NCBI GenBank assembly: GCA_029959615.1
Contig: JASCOD010000007.1
Coordinates: forward strand, 1-64,000
DNA from: Flavobacteriaceae bacterium PS02338
GTDB taxonomy: Bacteria > Bacteroidota > Bacteroidia > Sphingobacteriales > Sphingobacteriaceae
Direction of reading: 5' to 3'
DNA: 64,000 bases
The position numbers were made by a program, and so were the translations under genes. Shown one piece after another: positions 32,982-41,770 of the stretch. Within the stretch, counting starts at the first letter, position 1; each line of letters begins with the position of its first letter. The notes below the pieces were generated by a model, which ran no database searches, was not told where the DNA came from, and was given only the letters and a program-made list of their open reading frames with translations.

Positions 32982-34169
32982 ATGATCGTAAAAATACTTG
33001 CCCACTCGGCAACCTTCAACGGCGTCAGCTATAATACCGATAAGATAGAAAACGATAAGGGCGAACTGATGAAGGTAGAGAATTTCGGTGCGTTACAGGC
33101 CCTTGAACAATTGAGGCCACAGGACTATATCAACTATCTGGAAGTACGCTCGGCCACCAATCCGAGGATCAGATATCCCCAGTTCCACGCCGTTATCTCC
33201 TGCAAGAGGAAGTCCCATTCCAAGGAGCAGCTCACCGATCTTGCCACCAAATGGCTCAAGGGCATTGGATATGGTAAACAGCCCTATCTACTGGTATTCC
33301 ATAAGGATACGGCCAACAACCATATCCATATCGTTTCCACCCGTGTTGACGAAAACGGTAAAAAGATCAACGATAGCTACGAAAAGATAAGGGCCTATCA
33401 GGTGCTCCACCAGCTAATGGAAGTCGACCAGAAGAAACAGTTTACCAAAGATATAGAAAGGATCCTCGGCTACCATTTTTCTACAAGGGCGCAATTCATG
33501 ATGCTGTTGGAATGTCAGGGATACAGCCTGCGGCTGGATGGTGAAAGGTATAGGATTTCCAAGTATGGCCTACATCAGGGAACGGTCGAACTGTCCAAGG
33601 TCGATGCCATCAGAAAGAACTATCAAAGGGACCTGGACCGTTTGGCACAGATACGTGCGATCATAGATAAATATCTCAAGATCTACGATCCCACCGTTTT
33701 TCCAGTCGCGGCACCTACGGTTAAGGGAGTGACAGCAAAACAAATGGGATACTCCTCTAAACTTGTCGAGCATCTAGCTGCCAAATTTGGTGTACAGGTG
33801 CTTTTTCATGGCAAAGCGGGAATGCCCCCTTACGGATATACCCTTATAGACCATTCGCACAAGCAGATATATAAGGGTGGTGAGGTAATGCCCCTAGAGC
33901 AACTGAAAGGACCGGCAGAATTTATTTCCATGGATATTCCCAGACCCCTAACAGAGCTGCCTCTGGAAGCGGGAAGCGATGTAGATACCAGAAGTTCCTA
34001 TGGACAGTCCGTTGACCAAGCCGGCACCGAGAATGGACTAACATCAGATGGGGAAACGATGTTCTTCTTTCCAGAAATCAACCTTGACATTGCAGATGAC
34101 ATCGATGACGAGGCCGTCCTCGGCCGCAACCGCAGGCGCCAGCGCAAGGCGAGAACCAATACAAGATAA
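32982..34169 (+). CDS. relaxase / mobilisation nuclease (MobP-VirD2-like)
   Basis: A 395-residue relaxase. The three-His motif is HKDTANNHIHIVSTRV (residues ~107-122), preceded by QFHAVISCKRKSH and, nearer the N-terminus, GVSYNTDK, where a nucleophilic Tyr is expected. It nicks oriT, stays bound to the 5' end and pilots the strand through the T4SS. The C-terminal ~130 residues are unlike known domains and end in a basic tail RRRQRKARTNTR. It corresponds to Bacteroides MobB. Confidence 0.9.
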   Translation: MIVKILAHSATFNGVSYNTDKIENDKGELMKVENFGALQALEQLRPQDYINYLEVRSATNPRIRYPQFHAVISCKRKSHSKEQLTDLATKWLKGIGYGKQPYLLVFHKDTANNHIHIVSTRVDENGKKINDSYEKIRAYQVLHQLMEVDQKKQFTKDIERILGYHFSTRAQFMMLLECQGYSLRLDGERYRISKYGLHQGTVELSKVDAIRKNYQRDLDRLAQIRAIIDKYLKIYDPTVFPVAAPTVKGVTAKQMGYSSKLVEHLAAKFGVQVLFHGKAGMPPYGYTLIDHSHKQIYKGGEVMPLEQLKGPAEFISMDIPRPLTELPLEAGSDVDTRSSYGQSVDQAGTENGLTSDGETMFFFPEINLDIADDIDDEAVLGRNRRRQRKARTNTR

Positions 34170-34198
34170 CCACTACACTAAATTCCACTAAATTCTTA

Positions 34199-34945
34199 AT
34201 GAGACGCGTATTCAACCTCTCCGGCGGGAAGACTTCCGCCTATATGACCATTTCAGAAAAACCGACCAAAGATGACATCATACTATTTACCGATACTGGC
34301 AGGGAGCATCCCCTGACCTACAAATTCCTTGACGACATTGAAAAGCACGAGGGATTTAAGATACACCGGGCGACCTATATCCACCATAGGGCACCAAACA
34401 GAAATGGATTCGATGCACTGACCCATTGGAAGAGCTATCTTCCAAACCGGATGAGGAGGATCTGTACGGTTGAACTTAAGGTCAAGACCGCACGAAGGTA
34501 CCTTCGCCCATTGATAGGTACGCGGTTTGAACAGTTCATCGGCTTCCGTTATGATGAGGCCGACTGGGTCAGGAAATTCAAGAACTACTATAAACATACA
34601 CGTACACATTTTCCGCTGTACGACAGGAGGGTTACCAAGCCGATGATCGAACAATACTGGCTTACCCGCCCATACACACTAGAAATTCCATCCATTCTGG
34701 GCAATTGTGACCTTTGCTTCCTAAAGGGAAAGAACAACATTATCAAGATATTGTCGGTTTACCCAGAACTGGCGGACAAATGGATCGAGGATGAAAAGCG
34801 CTCCTCATTGATCCGCAAGCAAAAAGGCGGCACCTATTTCAAGGATGTTACCTACCGGCAATTGCTTGAAATTGCCAGGTCGCAAAAAACGCTGTTCGAC
34901 CTTGAAGAGGCACTTCCTACCTATTCCTGTTCCTGTACTACTTGA
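34199..34945 (+). CDS. PAPS-reductase-like PP-loop ATPase
   Basis: A 248-residue protein with the PP-loop FNLSGGKTSAY at residues 4-14, FTDTGREHP at ~30-38, RRICTVELKV (a CTxxLK-type motif) around 96, and CDLCF plus a terminal CSCTT. This is the phosphoadenosine phosphosulfate reductase/ATP-pyrophosphatase superfamily, here in a short form common in phages and ICEs. It activates a substrate with ATP, but sulfate reduction is unlikely; a role in nucleic-acid thiolation or another modification is inference. It lies between the relaxase and parA genes. Confidence 0.78.
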   Translation: MRRVFNLSGGKTSAYMTISEKPTKDDIILFTDTGREHPLTYKFLDDIEKHEGFKIHRATYIHHRAPNRNGFDALTHWKSYLPNRMRRICTVELKVKTARRYLRPLIGTRFEQFIGFRYDEADWVRKFKNYYKHTRTHFPLYDRRVTKPMIEQYWLTRPYTLEIPSILGNCDLCFLKGKNNIIKILSVYPELADKWIEDEKRSSLIRKQKGGTYFKDVTYRQLLEIARSQKTLFDLEEALPTYSCSCTT

Positions 34946-35002
34946 GAGGTTGTCCAATCCACCATAAAATTAAACATCCCATTACCAAATAATCAGAAAA
35001 CT

Positions 35003-35638
35003 ATGGTCATTCTTATCGGAAATCAAAAGGGTGGTGCGGGAAAAAGCACCCTAACGCTACTCTTTGCCAACTACCTTACGCAGGTCAAACAGAGAAAGGT
35101 TACGGTATTGGACATGGACTATCAGCAGTCCATCTCCTCCAAGGCGGAGAAGGCGAAGATATTGGAGAACGAGCCCCTGTACGAGGTGGTTCCCGCCGAC
35201 CTTAAAATCTTTCCATCGCTGAATGCGGCACTGGCCAGCAGAAAGGGGGAGATCATCATCATCGATTTGCCGGGCAAAATGGACGATGATGGACTTTTGC
35301 CCGTGTTCGCCGCCGCCGATGTGGTCATCTGCCCATTTGCCTACGATGAGTTCTCGGTGGATTCCACAATCCTGTTCGCTATGGTACTGAGGAAGATCAA
35401 TGAAAGGGCTCCCTTCATCTTTATCCCCAACCGTATCAAGAATACGGTGAGGTATGAAACGCGGAGCGAAATCGAGCATGTGCTACAGCGGTTTGGTGTC
35501 ATCTCCGAGGGACTTGCCGACCGTGTGGACTTCCAGCGCATCAGTACGTTCCAGACCCCGTTGATCCTGATGCCGGTAGTACTTCCGGTCCTGGACAAGA
35601 TCTATAAACAGTACCTGGATTGGGAGGGAAAAACATGA
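35003..35638 (+). CDS. traA: ParA/MinD-family ATPase (TraA of CTnDOT-type elements)
   Basis: A 211-residue P-loop protein: deviant Walker A GNQKGGAGKST at residues 5-15, TVLDMDYQQS (switch I Asp), IIIDLPGKMDDD (Walker B-like). It heads the tra region as in CTnDOT, where the first tra gene encodes a ParA homologue, possibly needed for partition or for placing the relaxosome. Its stop overlaps the next start (ATGA). Confidence 0.88.
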   Translation: MVILIGNQKGGAGKSTLTLLFANYLTQVKQRKVTVLDMDYQQSISSKAEKAKILENEPLYEVVPADLKIFPSLNAALASRKGEIIIIDLPGKMDDDGLLPVFAAADVVICPFAYDEFSVDSTILFAMVLRKINERAPFIFIPNRIKNTVRYETRSEIEHVLQRFGVISEGLADRVDFQRISTFQTPLILMPVVLPVLDKIYKQYLDWEGKT

Positions 35639-36000
35639 GCGGAATCAAAACCCTTGCAGATGAACTGAGGGAGAGGATAAAGAATGATGGCAAACCTGAA
35701 CCTAGCGGCCATTCCGGACCATCTGTAGGCAGGAAGGCAAAACAAAAAACGGTCAGACCAAAGGCCCTCCATCCATCCCTTGAAGAACTATTTGGGGCCA
35801 TACTTGCCTATGAACTGAACGGAAGGGAAAAACTGTTGATACGTCTGGACGACAGGACCATATTCCTGTTGAAGCAATTAAAGATCGCCAAGTCCATCGA
35901 TATGAACAAGCTGATCGCCTTTAGCCTGCAATATTTTCTCGACCGTCACCCCGAACTCATCCAATACATCAAAGAAAACATTAAAACTATCGAATTATGA
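35635..36000 (+). CDS. TraB-like small protein (DUF3408-like)
   Basis: About 121 residues from the ATG at 35635, which overlaps the parA stop; an upstream in-frame start would overlap further. The N-terminal half is basic and disordered; the C-terminal half (LLIRLDDRTIFLLKQLKIAK, MNKLIAFSLQYFLDRHPEL) resembles the RHH-like region of DUF3408 proteins found after ParA in Bacteroidota tra operons. Probably a ParA partner that binds DNA. Its stop overlaps the next start. Confidence 0.55.
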   Translation: MSGIKTLADELRERIKNDGKPEPSGHSGPSVGRKAKQKTVRPKALHPSLEELFGAILAYELNGREKLLIRLDDRTIFLLKQLKIAKSIDMNKLIAFSLQYFLDRHPELIQYIKENIKTIEL

Positions 36001-36326
36001 ACTGGACACAATTTATCCTCAGCCTTGTGGGTATCTATTTTATCTATTACCTGTTGAACCTATTGTTCGACCTGTTGCGGCCAAGGCAGGGCGCTGCCGA
36101 GAATTCCGGTCAGCAGGAACTCACCTTTTTCGAGGAGCACCAGCCCGAAATCGTTATGGACGAAGTCGAAGAAGGTGAAGTGGTCAAATATGAGGCCGAG
36201 CTGCAGGAGAGCAGGCAGGCCATGCCATCCGGTATCCTACAATCGACAGGTGGGGTGAGCCTGAAACAGCTTTTTTCGCTGGCCCAGTCGGACCTGATCG
36301 AATTTACCAGGACCATTCCCTATTGA
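35997..36326 (+). CDS. small membrane-anchored tra-region protein
   Basis: A 109-residue protein with one N-terminal transmembrane helix (FILSLVGIYFIYYLLNLLFDLL, residues 6-27) and an acidic cytoplasmic-type middle (EEHQPEIVMDEVEEGEVVKYEAE). It overlaps the preceding gene by 4 bp and precedes the two traE genes. No named family; its position suggests a T4SS assembly role. Confidence 0.6.
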   Translation: MNWTQFILSLVGIYFIYYLLNLLFDLLRPRQGAAENSGQQELTFFEEHQPEIVMDEVEEGEVVKYEAELQESRQAMPSGILQSTGGVSLKQLFSLAQSDLIEFTRTIPY

Positions 36327-36333
36327 GCAGGTG

Positions 36334-36654
36334 ATGAAGCTCGGCAAATTAATATTAAAGACAACCTTGGTTGTCTTTTTTTTTGGCCTGCCCCTTTTGG
36401 CCGTCTGCCAGACGCCACCTGGGGTAAGCGAGTTCTACCGTGCCAGTAGCGAGGTCAATCGCTGGTATTTCAGCCTATCGGACATGGTACTGGTACTGGG
36501 TGCTATCGCAGGGCTGCTCGGCGGTCTCCGCATCTATTCCAATTGGCAGTCCGGCAAACACCATATCGATGCCCAGGTGATGGGCTGGTTCTTTTCCTGC
36601 CTTTTCCTTTCGATACTGGGCGCTGTCCTCAGGGCCCTTTTCGGGATACACTAA
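36334..36654 (+). CDS. traE: TraE-like DUF4134 protein, copy 1
   Basis: A 106-residue protein (ATG 36334; a GTG precedes it). Signal-anchor residues ~8-27, then two membrane helices (MVLVLGAIAGLLGGLRIYSNW; FFSCLFLSILGAVLRALFG). The G-G-x-R-x-Y-x-x-W-x-x-G pattern is diagnostic of DUF4134 (TraE), a VirB2/VirB3-like component. It is paralogous to the next gene product. Confidence 0.8.
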   Translation: MKLGKLILKTTLVVFFFGLPLLAVCQTPPGVSEFYRASSEVNRWYFSLSDMVLVLGAIAGLLGGLRIYSNWQSGKHHIDAQVMGWFFSCLFLSILGAVLRALFGIH

Positions 36655-36694
36655 TATCCAATTCCAATTTTTTCACCTTTTAATTTCTTAATCT

Positions 36695-37003
36695 ATGACA
36701 GTAAAAATTCAAAGACTGTTTACCGTTGCCATGCTTTCATTGCTGGCGACATCATCCTTCGCCCAAGGTGGAGGTTCTACGGGCATCAATGCCGCAACCT
36801 CCTCACTGACCAGTTATGTTGACCCCGTATCGACGCTGATCCTGGCCATTGGTGCCGTGGTCGGGCTGATCGGCGGGGTACGCGTGTACATCAAGTGGAA
36901 CGCCGGCGACCAGGACATCAACAAGGAATTGATGAGCTGGGGCGGTTCCTGCCTCTTTTTGGTACTTGTGTCCGTGGTCATCAAAGCCTTCTTCGGCGTG
37001 TAA
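36695..37003 (+). CDS. traE: TraE-like DUF4134 protein, copy 2
   Basis: A 102-residue protein with a signal peptide (to SSFAQGG) and two membrane helices (ILAIGAVVGLIGGVRVYIKW; SCLFLVLVSVVIKAFFGV). It shares IGGVRVYIKWNAGD and the C-terminal K/R-A-x-F-G with copy 1. It may be the pilin-like subunit. The last base of its stop codon is the first base of the traF start (TAATG). Confidence 0.88.
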   Translation: MTVKIQRLFTVAMLSLLATSSFAQGGGSTGINAATSSLTSYVDPVSTLILAIGAVVGLIGGVRVYIKWNAGDQDINKELMSWGGSCLFLVLVSVVIKAFFGV

Positions 37004-37311
37004 TGGTACCTAGGTATTCCATCTATAAGGGGCTTCAGAAGCCCCTTATCTATCGGGGGTTCAAGGGGAAGTTCATCTACTGGGGCATCGGTTCGCTTGT
37101 CGGGGGGCTTGTCCTTGGCGGTCTGATAGGGGCATTGACCAGTATGTACCTGGGCGGCTTTATGACCATCGTGCTGATCTGCTCGGGACTTGGCTATACG
37201 TTCCTGCGCCAAAAGGATGGCCTACATAACAAAAAACGCTACAGGGGAATTATCGTCCACCCGGTCCATTTAAAAATCAGTTATGCAACGAGAAAGAAAA
37301 ACAGCATTTAA
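37003..37311 (+). CDS. traF: TraF-like DUF4133 membrane protein
   Basis: A 102-residue protein from the ATG at 37003. Two membrane helices (SLVGGLVLGGLIGALTSMYL; FMTIVLICSGLGYTFL) and the IYKGLQKPLIYRGFKGKFI lead match DUF4133, a VirB3-like T4SS component that associates with the TraG ATPase. Its end overlaps the traG start by 29 bp. Confidence 0.85.
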   Translation: MVPRYSIYKGLQKPLIYRGFKGKFIYWGIGSLVGGLVLGGLIGALTSMYLGGFMTIVLICSGLGYTFLRQKDGLHNKKRYRGIIVHPVHLKISYATRKKNSI

Positions 37312-39760
37312 CATGCCCTATGCAGGTATTGATGCCTATAATGACCTACATCTGCTCTATGGCGAGAAGGGTGATTTTTCGGCCCTGCTCCACATCGACA
37401 ACCCGGTCCTGCAGTATAGTGCCGATCCGGAGGCCTATACCGCCTACCAGAGCGTACTGCTCAACATCATCAAGATTTTGGGCGAAGGCCATATCATCCA
37501 GAAACAGGATGTTTTTATCCGTAAAAAATATAGACCGGTAGCTGCCGATGAATTCCTACAGCAGAAATACCATGCCCATTTCCAGGGCAGGGAGTATACG
37601 GAAATCAGGACCTATCTGATCATTACCCGCCAGGTCAAAAGGGGCGCATTCTATACCTTTGATAAAAAGATACTCGCCGATTTTTCACAGAACATGGGAA
37701 AGGTCTTCGACCTGTTGTCCGGTTCGGGCTTTGGGCCCAGACATCTGACCGAGGCGGAGATCAACCGCTACGTGAGCAGGGTGCTGGGTATGGAATTCGC
37801 CTCGCCGACCATTGCGCTGAACAATATGCGCTGCAACGATACCCAGCTCAGCTTGGGCGATGCGGCCATCAGGTGTTTGAGCATGGTCAATACCGATGCG
37901 GTCGAACTGCCCGAAAAAGTAGGTCCCTATACCGAAAAACAGGAAAACAAAGGCATGAGGGATTTTCCGGTGGACAATCTTTCCTTTCTGCACCAGGTAC
38001 CCGGCTATAAGGTCATCATCTATAACCAGTTGTTGGAAATACCGTCCCAGCAGATGACACTGAACAAGCTGGAACTGAAACGCAAACGCCATTCGGGGGT
38101 GCCAGATCCGGCAAACCTGATCTGTGTGGAGGACATCGATATGCTGCTGGTGGACGTGGCAAGGGAAAACCAGCTATTGGTCAATGCGCATTACTCCATG
38201 GTTATCTGTGCGGCGCAGGAACATATCGATCGGGCGGTCAATTATATCGAGGCTGCACTGTTCCAACAGGGCATCGTCCCATCAAGGAACGCCTACAACC
38301 AACTAGAGCTCTTCCGCTCCGCCCTGCCGGGCAATGGTGTGGAACTACAGAAATACGACTGGTTCCTGACCACTGCGGATGCGGCACTCTGCCTGTTCTT
38401 CAAGGAGGCACTGCCAAGGGACGAACCTTCGGATTTCCTGATCCGTTTTACCGACCGCCAAGGGGTGCCGGTAGCGATAGACCTATCCGACCTGCCCATG
38501 CGTACCGGACGTATCAATGCACGTAACCGTTTCTGTCTTGGCCCATCGGGTGCGGGAAAATCATTCCTGATCAATGCGCTGGTTGAGCAGTACATGCTCT
38601 ACAATATGGATGTGGTCATCGTAGATACAGGCCATTCCTATTCGGGGCTGTGTGCCTATTATAATGGCAAGTACATTACCTGGTCGGAAGACAGACCGAT
38701 CACGATGAACCCCTTCGCCATCGCCGAAAGCGAATACAATATCGAGAAAAAGGATTTTCTGTGTACCCTGATCAGCCTGTTGTGGAAAGGGGCAGAGGGA
38801 AGCGTAAGCACCATAGAACGGGACGTGATCGCCAATATTATCTCCGCCTATTACAGCGAATACTTTGACCTGGACTCCAGTCAACGTGAAAATGGAACAC
38901 CGCTCAGCTTCAATTCGTTCTACGAATTTGCCCTTAAAAGGATTCCCGAAATCAAGAACCAGGAAAAGATACCCTTTGAACTGGAAGAGTTCAGGTTTGT
39001 GCTCAAGAAATTCTATAAGGGGGGCGAGTTTGATACCATTCTCAATGAGGCGACCGATAAATCGCTTTTTTCCGAACGTTTTATCGTCTATGAAATCGAC
39101 AACCTGAAGGAGAACAAGATCCTGTTTCCGATAGTTACGCTTGCGATCATGGACGTGTTTATCCAGAAGATGAGACACCGTTCCTCGCAGCGCAAAGCCC
39201 TTATAATCGAAGAGGCATGGAAGGCCATAGCATCCCCATTAATGGCAGGGTACATACTCTATCTCTATAAAACGGTCAGAAAATTCTGGGGTGAAGCTAT
39301 TGTCGTTACACAGGAACTGGGGGACATCATCGGCAATGCGGTAGTCAAGGACAGTATCATCAGCAATTCGGACACCATTTTTCTGCTCGACCAGAGCAAG
39401 TTCAAGGAGAACTACAAAGAGATAGCCAAGCTTTTGTCGATTACCGAAACCGAACAGAAGAAGATATTTACCATCAACAACCTTGACAACAAGGAAGGCA
39501 GGGCACGCTTCAAGGAGGTCTATATCCGCAGGGGCAGTGTAGGAGAGGTATATGGCGTAGAAAATTCCATCTACCAGTACCTTACCTATACCACCGAAAA
39601 GCCCGAAAAAAATGCTGTGGAAATTTATGTTAGGGCCAATGGTTCCTATCAGAAGGGACTGGAAGCATTTGTCTCCGATCTGGAGCAAAGTGGACTTTCC
39701 CTGCCCGCATTTGTTGGCCAGATCAACCAAAAAGGGGGACTGGTAACCATTTCCGTCTAA
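37283..39760 (+). CDS. traG: TraG, VirB4-like conjugation ATPase
   Basis: An 825-residue ATPase. The N-terminal ~400 residues are the CagE/TrbE/VirB-type domain. Walker A is GPSGAGKSF near residue 420; Walker B is KALIIEEAWKA near 640, followed by VTQELGDI, typical of VirB4/TraG. It powers substrate transfer and pilus assembly at the inner membrane. Length is usual for Bacteroidota TraG. It follows traF directly. Confidence 0.93.
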   Translation: MQRERKTAFNMPYAGIDAYNDLHLLYGEKGDFSALLHIDNPVLQYSADPEAYTAYQSVLLNIIKILGEGHIIQKQDVFIRKKYRPVAADEFLQQKYHAHFQGREYTEIRTYLIITRQVKRGAFYTFDKKILADFSQNMGKVFDLLSGSGFGPRHLTEAEINRYVSRVLGMEFASPTIALNNMRCNDTQLSLGDAAIRCLSMVNTDAVELPEKVGPYTEKQENKGMRDFPVDNLSFLHQVPGYKVIIYNQLLEIPSQQMTLNKLELKRKRHSGVPDPANLICVEDIDMLLVDVARENQLLVNAHYSMVICAAQEHIDRAVNYIEAALFQQGIVPSRNAYNQLELFRSALPGNGVELQKYDWFLTTADAALCLFFKEALPRDEPSDFLIRFTDRQGVPVAIDLSDLPMRTGRINARNRFCLGPSGAGKSFLINALVEQYMLYNMDVVIVDTGHSYSGLCAYYNGKYITWSEDRPITMNPFAIAESEYNIEKKDFLCTLISLLWKGAEGSVSTIERDVIANIISAYYSEYFDLDSSQRENGTPLSFNSFYEFALKRIPEIKNQEKIPFELEEFRFVLKKFYKGGEFDTILNEATDKSLFSERFIVYEIDNLKENKILFPIVTLAIMDVFIQKMRHRSSQRKALIIEEAWKAIASPLMAGYILYLYKTVRKFWGEAIVVTQELGDIIGNAVVKDSIISNSDTIFLLDQSKFKENYKEIAKLLSITETEQKKIFTINNLDNKEGRARFKEVYIRRGSVGEVYGVENSIYQYLTYTTEKPEKNAVEIYVRANGSYQKGLEAFVSDLEQSGLSLPAFVGQINQKGGLVTISV

Positions 39761-39780
39761 CAACCTAAACCCAATCCTTT

Positions 39781-40443
39781 ATGAAAACTATTTTATTGAT
39801 TGCTGGGCTTTTCCTTTGGGGATGTCCGGTCATGGCCCAGATCTACGTCGATCCCACTACGGCCGCCGCAATGGCTGTCCAATCAGGGACCATCAACGGC
39901 CAGCTCAACAGGACCAACGACAACCTCACCCTGATCCAGCGTGGACAGCTTGCGGTGACGGGGCAACTGGTCATCGTCAACGACCTACAGCAGCAGATCT
40001 ATAAGGGACTCAGTGAAGTCTCCGCTGCCGTACGCTCGCTACTGGCCATCCAGGACATTGCGGAAATCAGTGCCGACATCGTCACGGATGTGAACAAGGC
40101 GGTCGTATTGGCACAGAGCAATCCAGCCCTATTACTTTTTGCCGAAGGTGGCGCACGAGAGTTCAAGCGCCGTGGTACGGCCCTTGCCACGGAGGTCAGT
40201 TCCTTTGTGCTACAGGGCGGACTGAACAACCTGATGGATTCGGGAGAAAGGGCAAAACTGCTCAATAGGATCAGGACCGAACTGATGATCTTAAGAGGGG
40301 TCGCCTACGGTATGCAAAGGACCATGTTCTGGGCCAAACAGCGTGGCATATTGAACTCCCTCAATCCCTACGCGGGCTATATCAATATCGACAAGCGTAT
40401 TGCCGATGATATTATCAGGAACGCAAAATATCTCAAACAATGA
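39781..40443 (+). CDS. secreted helical tra protein, paralogue 1 of 3
   Basis: A 220-residue protein with a signal peptide ending at VMAQ, then a mostly helical periplasmic domain; it ends NPYAGYINIDKRIADDIIRNAKYLKQ-like. Shared features with the two next products: a DIAEIS-type helix, LLFAE, SSFVLQ and the final Y/FxxxI/VNxD...IIxNAxxLK. It sits where CTnDOT has traI (a periplasmic DUF4141 protein between traG and traJ). Possibly VirB5-like. Its stop overlaps the next start. Confidence 0.72.
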   Translation: MKTILLIAGLFLWGCPVMAQIYVDPTTAAAMAVQSGTINGQLNRTNDNLTLIQRGQLAVTGQLVIVNDLQQQIYKGLSEVSAAVRSLLAIQDIAEISADIVTDVNKAVVLAQSNPALLLFAEGGAREFKRRGTALATEVSSFVLQGGLNNLMDSGERAKLLNRIRTELMILRGVAYGMQRTMFWAKQRGILNSLNPYAGYINIDKRIADDIIRNAKYLKQ

Positions 40444-41099
40444 AAAAGAAACTACTCACCGCCTGTCTGCTCTTTGGTCTAGTGGCCAATGCCTTTTCCC
40501 AGCTCAACGTAGAACTGTTGCACCAATTGGTCTCGGAAAGCAAGAGTGAACACAGTAGACAGGACGAAGCAAAGAACAAACAGGCCGTTACCTCGGCCAA
40601 TGAAGAGGTAAACAGGACACAGATGGGCAAGCTGAAGACTAAATATAGGGAACTCCAAAACCGCTTCCATACCATTGGCCTTGCCATCGATGTGGCGCAG
40701 ATCGGTCTAGAGGCCACTCCGCTGGTGACAGAGATCGTTAGGCAACAGGGCATCATCTATAACCTGGCCGCGGACAATCCTTTGCTGATCACCATTGCCC
40801 TGCAGGCCGAGATAGATCTGGTCGACAGGGCAAGGATGTTGGCCAATTACATTGCTGGGCTCGCCCTGAGCATCGGGGAAATCAACCAGATGAAGGCGAG
40901 TGATAGAAAGATATTGTTTTCCCACGCCCTTACCGAGCTCAGACTGATCGAAGGGGCGAGCAGGGGTCTTGCCGTCTGTATGCAACAGGCAAGCTATAGG
41001 CGTCTGGATGACCCGTTCAGGGATTTTGTCAACCGTGACAAGCAGCTGATAGACGACATCATCAGGAATGCGAATGTCCTCAAAACCAATATGCCATGA
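40440..41099 (+). CDS. secreted helical tra protein, paralogue 2 of 3
   Basis: A 219-residue protein with a signal peptide (to NAFSQ), a charged coiled coil at residues ~28-75 (SESKSEHSRQDEAKNKQ) and the shared domain ending DPFRDFVNRDKQLIDDIIRN. The family core (TPLVTEIVRQ, DNPLLITIALQAE, RLIEGASRG) is intact. Overlaps both neighbours by 4 bp, so all three are coupled. Confidence 0.72.
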   Translation: MKKKLLTACLLFGLVANAFSQLNVELLHQLVSESKSEHSRQDEAKNKQAVTSANEEVNRTQMGKLKTKYRELQNRFHTIGLAIDVAQIGLEATPLVTEIVRQQGIIYNLAADNPLLITIALQAEIDLVDRARMLANYIAGLALSIGEINQMKASDRKILFSHALTELRLIEGASRGLAVCMQQASYRRLDDPFRDFVNRDKQLIDDIIRNANVLKTNMP

Positions 41100-41767
41100 A
41101 ACTATTTCTAATAACGGTTCTTATTTTTTTCTTTGCGCCCCTATCACGGTCATCTGGCCAGAGGGTCGTCTTTGACAGGAACCATTTTAATATCGTCAAC
41201 GAGAACGGTGCGGTCCGTCTGGCGGCAGAGAATACGCACAACGGTTATCTGAACACCATAAGGAACAGGCTGGACGATATCAATATCAACATCAGTTCTG
41301 TGGTCATCGTGCATACGCTCATCCGTAATTCGCTCATACAGGTCAACCAGGCACTGAAGAGTGGAATTGCCGTGTCCCAGATTGCCGAAATCGCTGGTGA
41401 GATCATCCACGAGAGCAATTCCATGATCTCCATTGCCGGATCTGATCCCTATCTGCTCCTTTTTGCCGAAGATGTGGCAAGACAGATGAAGGCAAGGGGC
41501 ATCAAGCTGGTCAGCGAAGTATCGGCCTTTGTGCTCAAGGAGGGCGACAACGTGCTCATGGACTTTGAAAAGCGGGACGCTCTTTTGCGTAAGATTATCC
41601 TGGAACTAAAGGTCATCAGGGCACTGTGTTTCAGCATGGGCAAATCCATGTACTGGGCCAAGATGAACGGCGTGCTGAAAATGGCAAACCCCTATAGGGA
41701 TTTTGTCAACCAGGATATCCGCCTATCTACCGAGATCATCAACAATTATAAATATCTAAAAAACTAA
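41096..41767 (+). CDS. secreted helical tra protein, paralogue 3 of 3
   Basis: A 223-residue protein with an N-terminal signal (to RSSGQ) and the same fold: IAEIAGEIIHES, YLLLFAEDVARQ, SAFVLKEGDN, and NPYRDFVNQDIRLSTEIINN at the end. It is closer to paralogue 1 than to 2. The three may form a hetero-oligomer in the conjugation channel. Confidence 0.72.
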   Translation: MKLFLITVLIFFFAPLSRSSGQRVVFDRNHFNIVNENGAVRLAAENTHNGYLNTIRNRLDDININISSVVIVHTLIRNSLIQVNQALKSGIAVSQIAEIAGEIIHESNSMISIAGSDPYLLLFAEDVARQMKARGIKLVSEVSAFVLKEGDNVLMDFEKRDALLRKIILELKVIRALCFSMGKSMYWAKMNGVLKMANPYRDFVNQDIRLSTEIINNYKYLKN

Positions 41768-41770
41768 GCA

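Noticed and set aside
38561..39178. Long minus-strand ORF inside traG (and similar ones opposite the helicase and tra genes)
   Set aside because: Mirror frames of strongly supported genes; compositions are unlike proteins and no motif is present.
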